Shown: positions 11,776 to 24,248 of the stretch, piece after piece
How positions within the stretch are numbered: the first letter of the stretch is position 1
Layout: the number at the start of each line of letters is the position of its first letter
DNA from: Sinelater perroti
Lineage: Eukaryota > Arthropoda > Insecta > Coleoptera > Elateridae
Assembly: GCA_036346155.1 (NCBI GenBank)
Contig: JARFIY010000046.1
Span: 11,471,501 to 11,535,500 of the forward strand
Length of the DNA: 64,000 bases
Direction of reading: 5' to 3'
Made by a program: the position numbers and the translations under genes
Notes under the pieces: model-generated
What the model was told of the DNA's origin: nothing
Database searches by the model: none
What the model saw: only the letters and a program-made list of their open reading frames with translations

Positions 11776-12889
11776 GGTCGCGAATCTAAACGTTGAAGAT
11801 ACAAAAATTTATGAGAATAAAATGATTTGTTATCATGAGATAAACATGAATTTAAAATAAAAGTTGGTAAAATAGGAACTTGAAAAATTGAAGCTTAGGA
11901 TTTTAATATACCGGGTGTTCATAAAATGTTTCGAAATTTATATTACCGGATAGATCAGACCGAGACGAACAAAAAATTACAATGAAATTTTTTGATCCGA
12001 GGTCAAATAAATAAGTTATAGCCGATTACAATTTAATTAAACGGACCAGCGCGCTCGGAAAGCTACCGGGCCGACTGCGCTTGGCAGCTAGGAGGGATCA
12101 CGCAGGCGATAATGGCGAAGGGCGTGCTGCCGAGCTCACGGTTACCTTCAGTCACGTAGCAAAATTTTTAGTACGAGTCAATTATTGTCTTGTACTGTTT
12201 ATTTTAATCAGCTTTCGAGTGTTGGACTCGCGCCTCGTCCTTTTTAAAATTAACAAATTTTTAGACGAGAAGCGCAGGCCGAGACGATGGACTGCGCCTC
12301 GTCCTTTTAAAATAACAAGTTCCGGGACGAGAGCAGCGCAGGGCCGAGACGATGGACCCTGTATAATATAATAATAGGATAAGGAAAGTCGTGTGATGTT
12401 CACACCAGATTTTTATCTTAGAACTCGCTCTTAGAAGCTCCTTTTCCGTGATACTCGGGCTGCTCCTCTTCGTGCTGGCAAAAACCAGTTACTATCTTTT
12501 CCAATTCGATTAGTAATGTTAAGGCCAATATATTAGTTTTTCAACCGCTTCGTTACGGCCTTGTAGGCTTTTCCCAGGGGTCGTCGTCAACCTCCTTGCA
12601 TAACTGCGCGATATTTAAACTTTTATTAAAATTTTATTGAATACCACCCTAGAGGTCGTTACACATGAGCAACGCCAAATGGCAAATACAGGAACCAAAT
12701 TAATTACATTCTAAGATAGAACAAATGGAAATCAAATATACCTAATACAAAAACGTATCTCGGGATAGACTGCAATGGTGATCGTAAGTTCTTAATGGTT
12801 AAAGTTAAAATACGTATTAAAGCAGTGAAAAATTAGAAGAAAAAATTCTCAGCTTCTAGAACAATACAGACAAACTTTAGATACTATCA
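11776..12889. other. Repeat-derived DNA without a gene
   Basis: Begins with CCGGGTGTTCATAAAATG near 11912, a start often seen in insect repeats, and includes the hairpin-forming tandem units at 12231-12357 listed separately. No coding region is supported. A short GC-rich frame at 12081-12371 is explained by these repeats. Confidence 0.35.
12231..12357 (+). repeat. Two tandem units of about 62 bases with internal inverted repeat
   Basis: Unit 1 (12231-12291) and unit 2 (12295-12357) both start with CGCCTCGTCC, run through an AT-rich loop containing TTAAAAT and AACAA, reach GACGAG and end in GGCCGAGACGATGGA. In each unit CTCGTC can pair with the downstream GACGAG, so each copy can fold into a stem with a 20-25 base loop. 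Confidence 0.6.
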
Positions 12890-15800
12890 TACAAAACAGA
12901 GCGGACGTGTTGCGTGTCGCATCTTCAGGTCGCATTCTGTGTTACGAGTGACAGAACTTGTCAGTACGTATCGCTTGTGTTGTGATAATTATAAACAAAT
13001 TCTGAGAGTGGAGACTTGCGACTCGCCGACGTGTTGCTGGGACCCCGCACCCATCAGCGATATTGCCTATTTCGACTGGCCTGCAGCTCCTCGTCGCCGC
13101 TCCTGCCGCCATAGTTGCGGTTTTGCGAGAAAAATCATTGCAGCGGGTTCCTCGCCTTCGCAACAGAGCTAAAATTACTACGTTTATCCTACGTTAGTAC
13201 TAGAACATTTGTCATTTGACTTTCAAGATATGAGTTGTGCTCCAAGAGCATGTGCGGTGTTTACAAATTGTCGTGTTTTTGTTTATCATTGGCTGTGCTT
13301 GCTTACCACTGCAAACAAACATAGCTTTCTATCAAAATAAAATTTCATCTATGCGGTTACAGAACGCTCAACAATTCATACCTATACAATTTGTCAAAAT
13401 CAGTAGATGCAATATGTACAAGGCTATCCGTATGCTCTAATAAACAATTCACAATCGAATGATATTTTACAAACGCCGGCAACGAGCGCGGCTCATGAAA
13501 ATAATACATTCTTATATCAGCCTGTTACAACACAATTTCCTTTGGCAAATAGTTGAAAATAAAGAACGAGGACGTAAAGATAACAACAGATTACAAAAAC
13601 AACCCAAACATTCGGAAAATTGGTTAAATCCCACACACCGATTTCAGCCGTTAGACGAGAGCCAAACAGAAGATGATTTAAATTAAAATAAAGGAACAGA
13701 TGAAAGGACTCCCAAACCACCGCCTGTATAAACATCCGGTGTTAAAACAATCGAACTGCTAGTGCGTCTACTAGAAGCTATAGCAAAAAAATGAATACAC
13801 TTTAAAAAATTTAAATGGCGAAATAAAAATATTACCAAAAACCTCTGAAAAGTATAGTGCTACCATTAAAGCTCTAGTGGAAAGAAATACAGAATTCCAC
13901 ACCTACAAGCAAAAACAAAAGCAAAGCTTCAGGTTAGTTTTGAAAAATATACACCCATCCGCTAACATAGAAAAACTAAAATCGCTCGGACATTTGGTTA
14001 CTAACATTGCAAATATTAAACAAAGAAGCACAAAAATTGCCTTGCCACAATTTTTTGTAGAACTAAAACCGACCAAAAACACCAAAAATGTGTGAAACAT
14101 AATTAGACTGGCACATTCTGTAGTTTGAACCTCCTTAAGTAAAGAGCGAACTACCTCAATGTGCAAAATGCCAAATATTTGAGCATACTAAAAACTTTTG
14201 TAACAGAACCCCCCGTTGTGTTAAATGCACCAGCAACCATTTAATTGCTTAATGCATATGGAAAGAAAAAAGAACCGATGTTGAATATATGATTTGTAGT
14301 AGAAACCACCCTGCAAATTATAAGAAATGTCTTGTCTACCAGGAGTTACAGCACAAATTGTTTTCCCCGCTAAGAAGCAGACAATTTGTTAATACACAGA
14401 ACAATGGATCCACTACTACAGCAATCGAAAATTGGAATAGATTTTTAGTGATCTCAGCAGCCTAGTGTCCTCCCAAGCACAACAATAAAGTAGAACACTA
14501 CAAACATTATTTTCAAACACTGGGTAGTAGATTCATCTCTGGCGGTGACTACAATGCGACTTACTACCACTAAAAGCAAAGAACTGCTAAAAGCGATAAC
14601 CAATAATGGGTTGCACTATACTTCTACAAGCGAACCAATATACAGGCCATCAGACAGGCAAAAATAGTAGTCAGTGACTACTCTCTTTGGAAAGCGACTA
14701 AGAAGCTAAAACAACTACAAAACCACATAACACTCTTGCACTTCAAAGTAACACTTGGGCCAGAAGTAACCCGGAAAAATCTCTTCTTTTGCAAAATATT
14801 TGGAGTCCGTATTTCGCCCATTTCATTCTGAGGCAACAAGAGAAGATCAGGAAGAAATTGATCAAATCTCCTTTTCAGTGCTTACTAATAACTTTAGGAT
14901 CCAAATCTACACAAATCACCCGGTTATAATTTAATTGCGAGAATTGCCAGAAGAAGGTTTTAGGTTCTTCACCTACCTAATGAATGCTGTTTTTAAACGT
15001 TTTCCAGGACAATAGAAAGTTCCCACAATTATACCACACAAACCAACTATAGACGAAAGTTCCTACAGACCAATTAATCTAATGCCGATTGTATCAAAAC
15101 TTTTTGAGGAACTATTACTAAGGAAATTAACACCAATATTCGAAGTTAATCGTCTGTTATCAAACCAGCAATACGACCACAGTTAAACAGATATACCATA
15201 TGACAGAATTTTGTAAGACTTTGAAGGCAAACTATTTGGCTGTCTTTTTCGATGTCACACAGGCATTCGACAAAGTGGCATCAAGGTCTACTACTTAAAA
15301 TCAAGAATGCACTGCTCTCTAATTACTATGAAATACTAAGGTCATGCTTAACTGACAGATATTTTCTTATAAAGTGCGCAGGTAGTCATACATCCTTGTT
15401 TTCCATTGGCGCTGGAGTTCCCCAAGAAAGTATGTTGGGCCCACTTTTGCATCTTCTTTATACCCACTACAACAAAAACTATGATTGTCACATTCAACGA
15501 CGATCCGGCATACTCTCGCCGTACGCATACTCTAATACAGCCTCTCAATATCTCCAAGCTCATTTACAGAAATTAAAAACCTGGATTAACAAATGACGCA
15601 TAAAGGTAAACAAAGGTAAAACGGCGCATATAACTTTTACTTTGAGAAAAGATACCTCTCCATTTGTAATACTCAATAATAAACAAATACCGCAAGATGA
15701 ATATGTTAAGTACCTAGGCCTGTATTTGGACCGATGAATGACATGGAAGAAGCAAGAAAGCAGCTTTGTTTTAAAATGCAGGAAATGTACTGGCTCCCAG

Positions 15801-16235
15801 GAAGAAAGTCACAGTTATCTATAGAAAGTAAAATTCTATTATACAAGACCATTATCAAACCAATCTGAGCATATGGCATACAACACTGGGGTACAGCAAT
15901 TCAAATATAGATATTTTAAGACGATTCCAGTCAAAAGCATAAAAGTCTATGGTAAATGCTCATTGGTTGTTCCAAATTATGTTATCCGGCAAGACTTAAA
16001 TGTCCCCTCAGTTACCGAATAAATTCAAAGCTACAGTGTTCGTTATCGTGATCGACTCGGTACCCAACCAAATATGCTATTGGTATCCCTTCTAGAAAAT
16101 GATTGTGATTAACTTAGACTTAAAAGATTTAAGCCTTCTGACTTACTAAATTGCTTCGAGTAATTACGTTTTAGTGTATATTGTTATTATTATTATTGTT
16201 AACTTAGGTCAATTTTAATTTAGTTTTATTATTGG
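12890..16235 (+). mobile_element. Jockey-clade LINE, full span but heavily decayed
   Basis: The 5' part up to about 13450 has no frame and looks like untranslated leader. ORF1 remains are seen at 13500-14400: FRLVLKNIHPS and LPQFFVELKPTKN match the conserved region before the zinc knuckles of Jockey Gag-like proteins. From about 14430 a remnant of the apurinic endonuclease follows (VISAA, CPPKHNNKVEHYKHYF, SGGDYNAT), then an abrupt loss of most of that domain. RT motifs appear as SSYRPI (about 15060), QAFDKVA-like (15265), GAGVPQESMLGPLLHLLYT (15410-15470) and KYLGLYLDR (about 15705-15735). Stops and frame changes occur throughout. The 3' end lies near 16235 in a T-rich stretch. Confidence 0.7.
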
Positions 16236-17399
16236 AAATATTCATTTGTCTTTCTTGTCTGAAAAAAATCTCTTATTATTTTCAAACCATTGATTACATA
16301 CAATCCAAGGCTTCTGAAAAAAAATTTTATTAGTGCAAGACATAAAAGACTTTAGTGCACTCTTTAATAGAACGCCAAGTAAATGTATAGTAATAATTAA
16401 AACGGCCTTAAAACGCGCAGTTGTAACTAGATAATGACCTACATAGATAATACCTTCGTTCATATTTTATTATTCCTAGTTTTATCCTTAACAAGGTTAG
16501 ACACTTTGCAATTCAAATTACAGCGAACAGAAAGCTATCATCCAGTAGCTTACGTAAGAAGTTAAGAGGAACTTGCAGTGCCAATGTGTGCCATCACCAA
16601 CGAGATCGTAGAGATAACGTATCGACCAAATAATTTCAGCGCAAATTAAATCGTTAACCAAATATTTATTAAAACATTACAATAACAATGGCAGTTATTT
16701 TAATGGTGTAAATTATATTTAGCCCTTGAGCTAAACTGGCAACTTACATAAGAATTTTTTATAACCGATGCTAATTGGCAGCATCAAGGTGTATTCGTTC
16801 CCGTGGGAATGTAGAAGAAAACTGTTATTTACATAATATTCTGGCAATCAGCTTTAAGTTCTTATTGTTTGAATATAACATTATAATAGTTTAAATAAAC
16901 TAGGAACAGCACACATTACAGTACTGTTATTAAGTCTATTCGTTTTGGCCGAATCACAATTAAATTTAAAGTTTACAATATTTCTCTCTTTTTATAATAA
17001 TTTTTAGATTTAATATGTAACTATGTTTCGCATTCCTGAGTAAAAATTATTTTCTTTGAATTATTTTATGTCTATTTAACTTTCTGAAATGTATTTACCA
17101 AGAAAAGTGTTCACTGTTGTTACTAAGACAAATTAAAAGAAAGTACAAACTTTCGGTTTAAAATAAAGTCATTCATCAAAATCTAAATATTTGCATTCTA
17201 TAATCTTTTTCAGGCCTTAATAACTTTCTATTGTTTGTAGAAATTTTTCAATTTTATTGAGTCTTGCGATCCTTTTTCATGTAGTTATCCAGATTAAAAA
17301 ATCATCAACAGTCTATTGTTGTGGGATCTGACGGGTATAAATCAAAATGACATTTTAATGCATAAATTAATTCAAAAACAATAACAATTATTCTTTAAA
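16236..17399. other. AT-rich DNA, no gene recognised
   Basis: No coding frame or transposon protein is recognisable. A CAGCATCAAGGTG segment at about 16780 and surrounding bases are less AT-rich, but nothing more can be said. Confidence 0.3.
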
Positions 17400-17905
17400 G
17401 TAAATACCATTATCCTTCGCGATATTTTACCACCGTTCTGCAAGATGTCGAATTTGATTAAACTAACATTCTGGCTCTTTCAAATCAAAGAATTTTTGAC
17501 ATGCTTCAACTTTATGAAAAAACACAATTTTGACCTCGCAGAGTTCATTTTACTTATTTGTGGTAATTGACCAGGTAGATCCACTGTCCATTCGACGTCA
17601 CAAATTGCTTTTACCAATGAACTGTAATCTCGACTAGCTTGTTAGCCTGTGCACCTTGAGCAAAAGCTCACCTTCCAACGCTATCAACAAATTTTCGTTG
17701 TTGAACTTCGGTGACCGATCAGAACAAGATTTTCAAGATCAAATTCTTCTTCGTTGAAACGTTTGAACCATTTGACCACTGTTCATTGAACAACTATTTC
17801 TTTGTCGTCAACTTCACAAATTGTTACTTGTGGTCAGACTTTTTTCCAATGTTGTAACAAAACCTAAAGTTTACTCTTTGTAATCTCTACATCAGTGTGA
17901 GCCAT
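17400..17905 (-). pseudogene. Mariner transposase N-terminal relic
   Basis: The minus strand starts with MAHTDVEITKSKL and contains VVKWFKRFNEEEFDLENL, the second helix of the mariner DNA-binding domain (WFKRFxxGxxD). A degenerate linker with several stops follows. The catalytic domain is not visible. Similarity beyond about 17600 is weak. Confidence 0.42.
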
Positions 17906-18984
17906 CTCAAAAAGTGATTAAAATATGTTGATTGCAATTTTCAGCACAACCTACCATCAAGAAACAAAACAGAAATGTCATTTTTGATCTTGAGCACAAA
18001 CTTTTTGGTCAATCTTACAATTAGGGTATAATTTTATATGTAAATTTTATTATCTTTTTATAACTCATATTTGCCACAAGTCAAGCTTTACTTTAAAAAA
18101 ACATTTTTGTCTAATTCTATCTACCAAAAAGAGTTATATTCAGATAATCAATAATAGAAGAACTTGTAATTTAAGTACGTAATTCAGTTCAACTAACAAA
18201 AAATAGATTTAGCATCAATCAGCTGATGCTAAATATTTATCATTCGTTAAGTTAGGTTACTTGAATGTGTATTTTATAATTCTTTGTATCAATCAGCTGA
18301 TCCTAAATTGCCACCATAAATCTCTCAAATAGATCCTCTTTACTCAACCAATTGTTTGACGCTTCTTTGTCAACACATAGCTGGTTACAATCATAAGAAT
18401 ATCTTCCATGGAGTATCTTCTAAATCTTTATTGTGCATTATTATTCGACTGTATATTCTGCTTTTTCTTCTTCTTGTCTGTTACTTAAATTAAACAGGAT
18501 AAATTTCTCATCTCTCTCTGATCCTGTTCTACTTTCTTAATTTTTTTACTTTCTTTCTTCTTTACTGTAAAAGTATTTTCTGAGCTTCTTTATTTAGTGA
18601 TTAAATCTGTCATTTCTTTTCCCCACACATTTATTAGCAGTGTAATTATTTCTTTCTTTTGCAAATTTTAATGGATTTTGATATTTTGCTAATGTTACTC
18701 TGGTTTTTGTTAACAATGTTATATCTGTTTTGTTTTATTAAACAATACCAAGAAAATACGTTAATACATGTATTACATAGGAATTGATACATTTGAAAGA
18801 AATTTTTCCAGATAACCTTTTTTTTACAAAAATGTCTAGCCAGCTATTGTGTTTTAAGATTGCATTTAATTTCCCTATGTTCTATAAGCTGTAACTCGTA
18901 TACTCATATTTATATATTTTCGTTTAATTCATTGAATATAAGTTGGTTTTCGACTATTACTTAACCTTCTGATACTATTTTGCT
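17906..18984. other. AT- and pyrimidine-rich DNA
   Basis: The stretch TCAATCAGCTGAT occurs twice, at about 18216 and 18289, each time followed within a few bases by CTAAAT, so a short direct repeat of about 20 bases exists here. The 18460-18700 part is strongly pyrimidine-rich and may be the complement of a lost LINE coding region, but no motif supports that. Confidence 0.3.
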
Positions 18985-21633
18985 TTATTATGTGACCCCA
19001 GCGGGGTTGGTGGATCCTCAACTGGGCGCCTCCCCAGGTGGCGGATAGGGGAACGCTCACTAGATATAGTGGGTACCGGGGAAATAAAATACCCGGGGCG
19101 GACCAAAACCACACAGAAGGCAATTTCCGAATGACGGACCTAATGGCTCAATTTTGGGAAAGCAGGAACAGGCTTTCTCCTTATGGAAAGGCGGCGGATG
19201 AACTAACATAGTCAACGGCGGCTACCAAAGTCTTAGTAAGTTAGACTACTGAACGCTCCCCAACCCGTCTTGCCAATGTGGGGTTCTAAAGACTAAAAAA
19301 CCCTTCATGAAGAAATGCAAAACAAGCACCGGCCCTCAGTCTCCGCCAGCCGGAAAACCGATGGGATTAAACAGCAAAAAGGTGGCGACCATCGATGGAA
19401 CGGCAAAGAGGGTGCTAAGAATCCCCGGAGTCTAAACGAAAGCCATCACCAGAAAACCACGAAAACCACAAAACTATGGATAGGAACTCAAAACATAAAA
19501 ACATTACGAGTACAGGACCGCATAACAGAACTAGAAAACGAATTGGAAACAATTAACTGGGATATAATAGGTCTCAGTGAAACAAAAAGAAAAGGAGAAA
19601 CATGGTTAACACTAAATTACGGCAATATACTACTAAACAAAGGAAAAGACGACGAAAGTTTGAATGGAGTAGGCTTTATAATTCGGAAGATACATGCACA
19701 TCGCATACAAAACTTTACAGCCATATCAGATCGTGTAGCATATATAATATTCCAACTGAACAAAACAAGTGTATTAAAAATAATTCAAATATATGCTCCG
19801 ACATCTCATGAAGAAGAAGAAATAGAAGAGTTTTACGACCACATTAGAATCGCCTTAAACGAATCTGTCAAAGGAAAAAAACAATACAGTATACTCATGG
19901 GAGATTTTAATGCAAAATTAGGTATAGAGAAAACAGAAGAGGAATATTGGGGAAAACATGGATTAGGACATCGAAACGAAAGAGGGGACAAATTAATTGA
20001 ATTCTTAAATGAAAATAAATTATATGCAATGAATACATTCTTCAAGAAAAAACCAAATAGACGATGGACCTGGATATGTCCGAATGACAAAGTAAAAAAT
20101 GAAATTGATTTCATCCTAAGTAACAATAAAAACATCATTCATGACGTATCTACCTTAAATCGTTACGATGTAGGAAGCGACCATCGACTCGAAAGAGCGA
20201 AAGTAATAATTACCACAAAGATGGAACGCCTAAAAAGATTTAAAAAGAATGACACCGATATTAAAATACAGGACATAGAAAACAAGAAAGAGGAATATCA
20301 ACAAGCAGTCGAAAATAAACTAAACGATCTCGAACAACGAAATAATGATAATAAAATTGAAACATTGCACAAGGAAATCTTAGATGCTATCTCCCATGGG
20401 ACCAAAATAACAAAAATAACAAAGAAAGTAAATGGAAAATCCCCAACTCAAAACGAAATACAACAACTTTTAAGAGAAAGAAGACAACTAGTTAGTGAAA
20501 ATAAAAGAAATACAACAGAATACGGCAACTTATGTAAGACTATTAGACGAAAAATCAAAGAAAACAGAATCAAAAGACAAGAAGAGAAAATAAATAAAAT
20601 AATTCAGCAAAATGGAGCAATGAAGGTACTACGACCAACATTCGGGAAAAAACAAATATGTGCATTACGAAACATAAATGGGGACATAATAAGAGATAAA
20701 GAAGAAATACTAAAAATAGTACAGGAATTCTATAAAGAACTATATGAATCGAAAGTAATAAGAATCGAAAACACCCAAGAAACCCGTAAAGAAACTGCCA
20801 AAATCCAAAATGTTGGTTCTGAATAATTGCCCGATATAGAAGAATACGAACTAGAGAACGCACTAAAGCAAATGAAAGCAAATAAATCACCTGGGAAAGA
20901 CGGCGTCGTAATAGAACTGATCAAATGGGGGAGACAAAAATTAAAACGAAAAATAGTAAATATGCCAAACAAATGTCTGATCCAAGCAGCTATACCGCAA
21001 GATGGGAACGATTCCATTGTCATTCTTCTACACAAAAAAGGAGATGACACGCGATTAGAGAATTACAGACCGATAAGTTTGTTATCAGTATTATACAAGC
21101 TAATGACAAAAATAATAACAAATCGATTAACCATCAAACTGGACGCATACCAATCAGAAACTCAAGCCGGATTTAGAAAAGGCTATGGAACCAGAGATCA
21201 CCTATTTACAATGAAACTATTAATTGAAAAAACCAATGAATATAACATACCTCTTTACCTGGCTTTCATAGACTTTGAAAAGGTCTTCGACTCGGTAGAA
21301 ACATGGGCAATTACAGAAGCACTTAAAAACGGTAGAATTGACCAAAGATACATAAATCTTTTGAACAACATCAGCAATAAAACTACTGCTACCTACAAAT
21401 TACACGATGAAACAAAACCGGTTGAGTTAAAACGCGGGGTTCGGCAAGGCGATTGTCTGTCTCCTAAACTGTTCACGCTAGTGTTAGAAGATATGTTTCG
21501 AAAAATTAAATGGGAAAACTATGGGGTAAACATAAATGGCAGAAAAATAAACCACCTACTGTATGCAGATGATATCGTTATCATTGCTACGAACCAAAAC
21601 GACCTACAGTATAGTCTTAGAGAGTCTCCTTAA
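18985..21633 (+). mobile_element. RTE-clade LINE, 5' leader to RT, 3' truncated
   Basis: The GC-rich leader (about 18985-19314) carries GTGGCGGATAGGGGAA and neighbouring words typical of the leaders of insect RTE-like elements and is followed directly by the protein-coding region. The element stops at 21633, shortly after the RT YADD motif, so the thumb, C terminus and 3' tail are missing. Loss of the 3' part is unusual for a LINE, which normally loses its 5' side, and points to a later deletion or rearrangement. A Tc1-like element begins 130 bases downstream. Confidence 0.8.
19315..21633 (+). pseudogene. RTE endonuclease-reverse transcriptase with one in-frame stop
   Basis: One frame runs for 772 codons, broken only by TAA at 20824-20826. 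Residues about 54-300 form an AP-type endonuclease: WIGTQNIKTL, GLSETKRKG with the catalytic glutamate, LMGDFNAKLG and GSDHRL near residue 287. The reverse transcriptase follows with KSPGKDGVVIELIK, NYRPISLLSVLYK, AGFRKGYGTRDH, FIDFEKVFDS (motif A), RGVRQGDCLSPKLF (motif B) and LLYADDIVII (motif C, catalytic aspartates intact). The domain order and motifs fit the RTE clade. The enzyme would copy its RNA at nicked chromosomal DNA. The protein ends 15 residues after motif C in foreign sequence. With only one nonsense mutation, this is among the younger insertions in the window. Confidence 0.85.
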
Positions 21634-21761
21634 AACTGTACGTACATACCTTACTGTCGTTCGTACGTAGATAAAAGCTAGTTTTTCAATTATTCATAAA
21701 ATATTCAAAAAATGCAATTATTCAAAACTTTATTTTATAAATTCGCAATGCATAAAGTAAC

Positions 21762-23271
21762 TACAGTAGCGCTCAAAGAGATTTTACCGGTGCGTCTTTT
21801 CGTCATAATTTTTTACAATCTTAACCTGTCCGCTTGAAACTTTACATGTATTTTAGTATAGATTCCACTATCAAATTCCGGTCAACAAAACAAAAAAATC
21901 TAGCCTATTTTTGAATATCGATACAAATAGCCATTTTAGTTTAATGTGCTTTTCGCTTATTTTCTGTCATTTTTATCGGTTCCCATGCGGTTTATTTAGA
22001 AATTATTTATTTTAGAGTAATGGCTGATAATCGTACGCATTGTTGGTTGGCAAATGAGGAGAGCAAAGCCACCCAAAAGGGCCATCTCCAAGGACTCTCT
22101 TACCAGCGCCTTGCGGATCAGTTTTTTGTTCAAAAGTCTACTGTTACGAAACTATTGAAGAGGATTAATGATTCTGGAGTGGTCTATCGTCAAACTGTGT
22201 TCGGACCACCCAAGAATACCCCTCGTTCTGTCGATAGGAAGATCTTAATGATGTCCTACAAAAACCCTCGCTGTACTGCAGTCGCCATTTTAACATTTCC
22301 GATATTTCTCCCCACACCGTCAGACGTTGTCTAAGTGATCCCGAATTACTGAGATTCTGTCCCGTCTTCAAGCCACTCATCAGTGAAAAGAATCGCCCAC
22401 AGTCATCTGCACTGGAGTTGTCAGGAGAGAAACGACTTACTCTGGCCTGATAAAAGCAAGTTTATGTTCTTTGGTATCAAGGGCATAAAATATGCCCGTC
22501 ACTCAATCGGCAAAAGATTTCTTCCTCGTTACCAAATTCCAACTGTCAAGCATGGTGGAGAATCAGTGATGGTGTGAGGAACATTCAGTCTGCCCCTTAT
22601 TTAAGATAAGCGGGATAATGGACAGGAAAATCTATTTGGATATTCTTGAAAAGGTCATACTTCTATATGCAAGGTCTAATCTTGGGTGTGGATTTTTCAA
22701 CAAGACAATAATGTGAAACATATCTCCAAGGATATCAAGGATTGGTTTAACAAGTAGAGGATTACTGTAATGGAGTGGCCAAGCCGGAGCCCGGACTTGG
22801 ACCCTATCGAGAACTTATGGAAAAACTGGAGAAAAGACTAATAAGGATAAAAGCAAAGAATTCGGCTGAGAAGATCGAACAATTGATGGAGGAATGGCAA
22901 AAGATCCCGCAGTCAGTCAACGACACCCTTCTCGACTCCATGCCTCGTCTTTGCTAGGCTGTTACTAATTTAAAAGGCTTTGCTACTCGTTATTAGGCAC
23001 TGTTGAATTATTGTAGTTGATTTTTGATCATTTGAGCCGGTTGTTGTAATTCTATGATCCGTTTTGTTATGGTGTGTCATTTACAGTTTTATTTATTTAG
23101 ATAAATATGCTAATTTTGTTAAAATTTTTAAATATCTTGAATTGAGAACGTTTACATTATGATAAAATACCTTCAAAAATATGTGTTCCAAATTTGAAGA
23201 ACATTGGTTAAGTTTCGAGAAAGTTATGACAAAAAAACTCACCGGTGAAATCTTTTTGCGCGCCGTTAAAT
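21762..23271 (+). mobile_element. Tc1-like DNA transposon with both terminal inverted repeats
   Basis: The left end after TA (21762-21763) reads CAGTAGCGCTCAAAGAG and continues to ACCGGTG. The right end, read on the opposite strand from 23269, gives TAACGGCGCGCAAAAAG and also continues to ACCGGTG. I count 22 of 29 matching positions, and a shared GTCATAA follows. The 1.5 kb spacing is the usual size of Tc1 elements. The terminal bases and the TA duplication on the right are not clean, so the exact right end is uncertain by a few bases. Confidence 0.75.
22020..22957 (+). pseudogene. Tc1-like transposase, frameshifted
   Basis: The first part (22020-22334) has a paired-like DNA-binding domain with SYQRLADQFFVQKSTVTKLLKR. 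After a frame change come PDKSKFMFFG and YQIPTVKHGGESVMV, the strand around the first catalytic aspartate and the conserved KHGGGSVMVW block. The stretch at about 22770-22830 reads MEWPSRSPDLDPIENLWKN, with the final D and E of the DDE triad; a second frame covers the C terminus to LLDSMPRLC. At least three frameshifts and one stop (TGA in place of the W codon after VMV) show that this copy cannot move by itself. Confidence 0.75.
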
Positions 23272-23440
23272 ACCTTCTTATAATTTATGTAGTCGTATTT
23301 TACATAAAGGTTTTGTCTTCGAATCTGGACTTGTTTTAGAATTACTAAATCTATTGTTGATTTTTCTTTAAATCCCATATGATTTTCCATATGCATATTT
23401 TTGTTCTTCAGTTGGTTGTCTTCTACGAAGCATGTTCAGA
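23272..23440 (-). pseudogene. Possible LINE reverse transcriptase scrap
   Basis: The minus strand contains MGFKEKSTIDLVILKQVQI followed by NLYVKYDYINYKKVFN. This resembles the GFRKxxSTID...LYxxFIDYKKAFD stretch around RT motif A, with the catalytic aspartate position degraded. It ends where the Tc1-like element begins, so the transposon may have inserted into an older LINE. The fragment is short and the call is weak. Confidence 0.33.
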
Positions 23441-24248
23441 GAGCAACTTCCGTTTAACCTGTAAAAAATAGCGATAGTTTATTTTTTAACAATTTATTTA
23501 TTACATGGAAGATTAAACCTTAAACTAATTTCCTACATAACTTACACTAACATTGATACTTTTGTCATAGCATGGGACCAGACTCTCTATATCCTCTGAA
23601 TTAAACGACGTCGTCTGTGAAGACAGCCATTGCTGTAGTTTCATAGAGTTCTCAAAATTTAATGTAATTTATTTGATAGAGGCAAAATTGTAAATTGTAA
23701 ATTTTGCATTCAAGAAATGGACAACAGAGCGTACTTTACAATCAGTGTGTCCTTCAATGGATATAAACATTTTAACCTTATAAAAAACGCTGCAAACAAT
23801 TGCTATTAATGAAATAAATAACTAATACATAAATGAGCTTCAATAACCGATGCACTCTAGCTGTTTTCTATAGAAATAAAACTTACTTTCCGAACACGCA
23901 ATGTATATGTTTATTGATTTTGTTTGAAATAAATGTTTTAAGCGATTTATATAACGGCAGGAGACATGGTCGGGCGGTGTTACTATTTTTAGAAAACAAT
24001 TCCATATATCAAAAAGACTGAAAGTGTTTGTCTTTTGATTACTAAATTTGTAGATTGTGTAACCACGGAGTCATAAAAACTGTTAATCTCTTATACCAAA
24101 AATTGTAGTGTATCCTAGTTGCGTATTCTTTTTACGACATTTTAAGATTATTTGTTATTATTTGTGTAAAATTAGTAATAGAAATGTCTTGATGTTCCGT
24201 ATTTATTTTGTATGTATATTGTTCAGGCTATTGTGCATTCATGTAGAT
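23441..24248. other. AT-rich DNA, nothing recognised
   Basis: No gene, repeat or transposon motif is supported between the two Tc1-like elements. Confidence 0.3.

Noticed and set aside
15018..15026. A full Su(H) consensus match (reverse strand), and another near 45.26 kb
   Set aside because: Isolated, and within Jockey reverse transcriptase sequence; taken as background.
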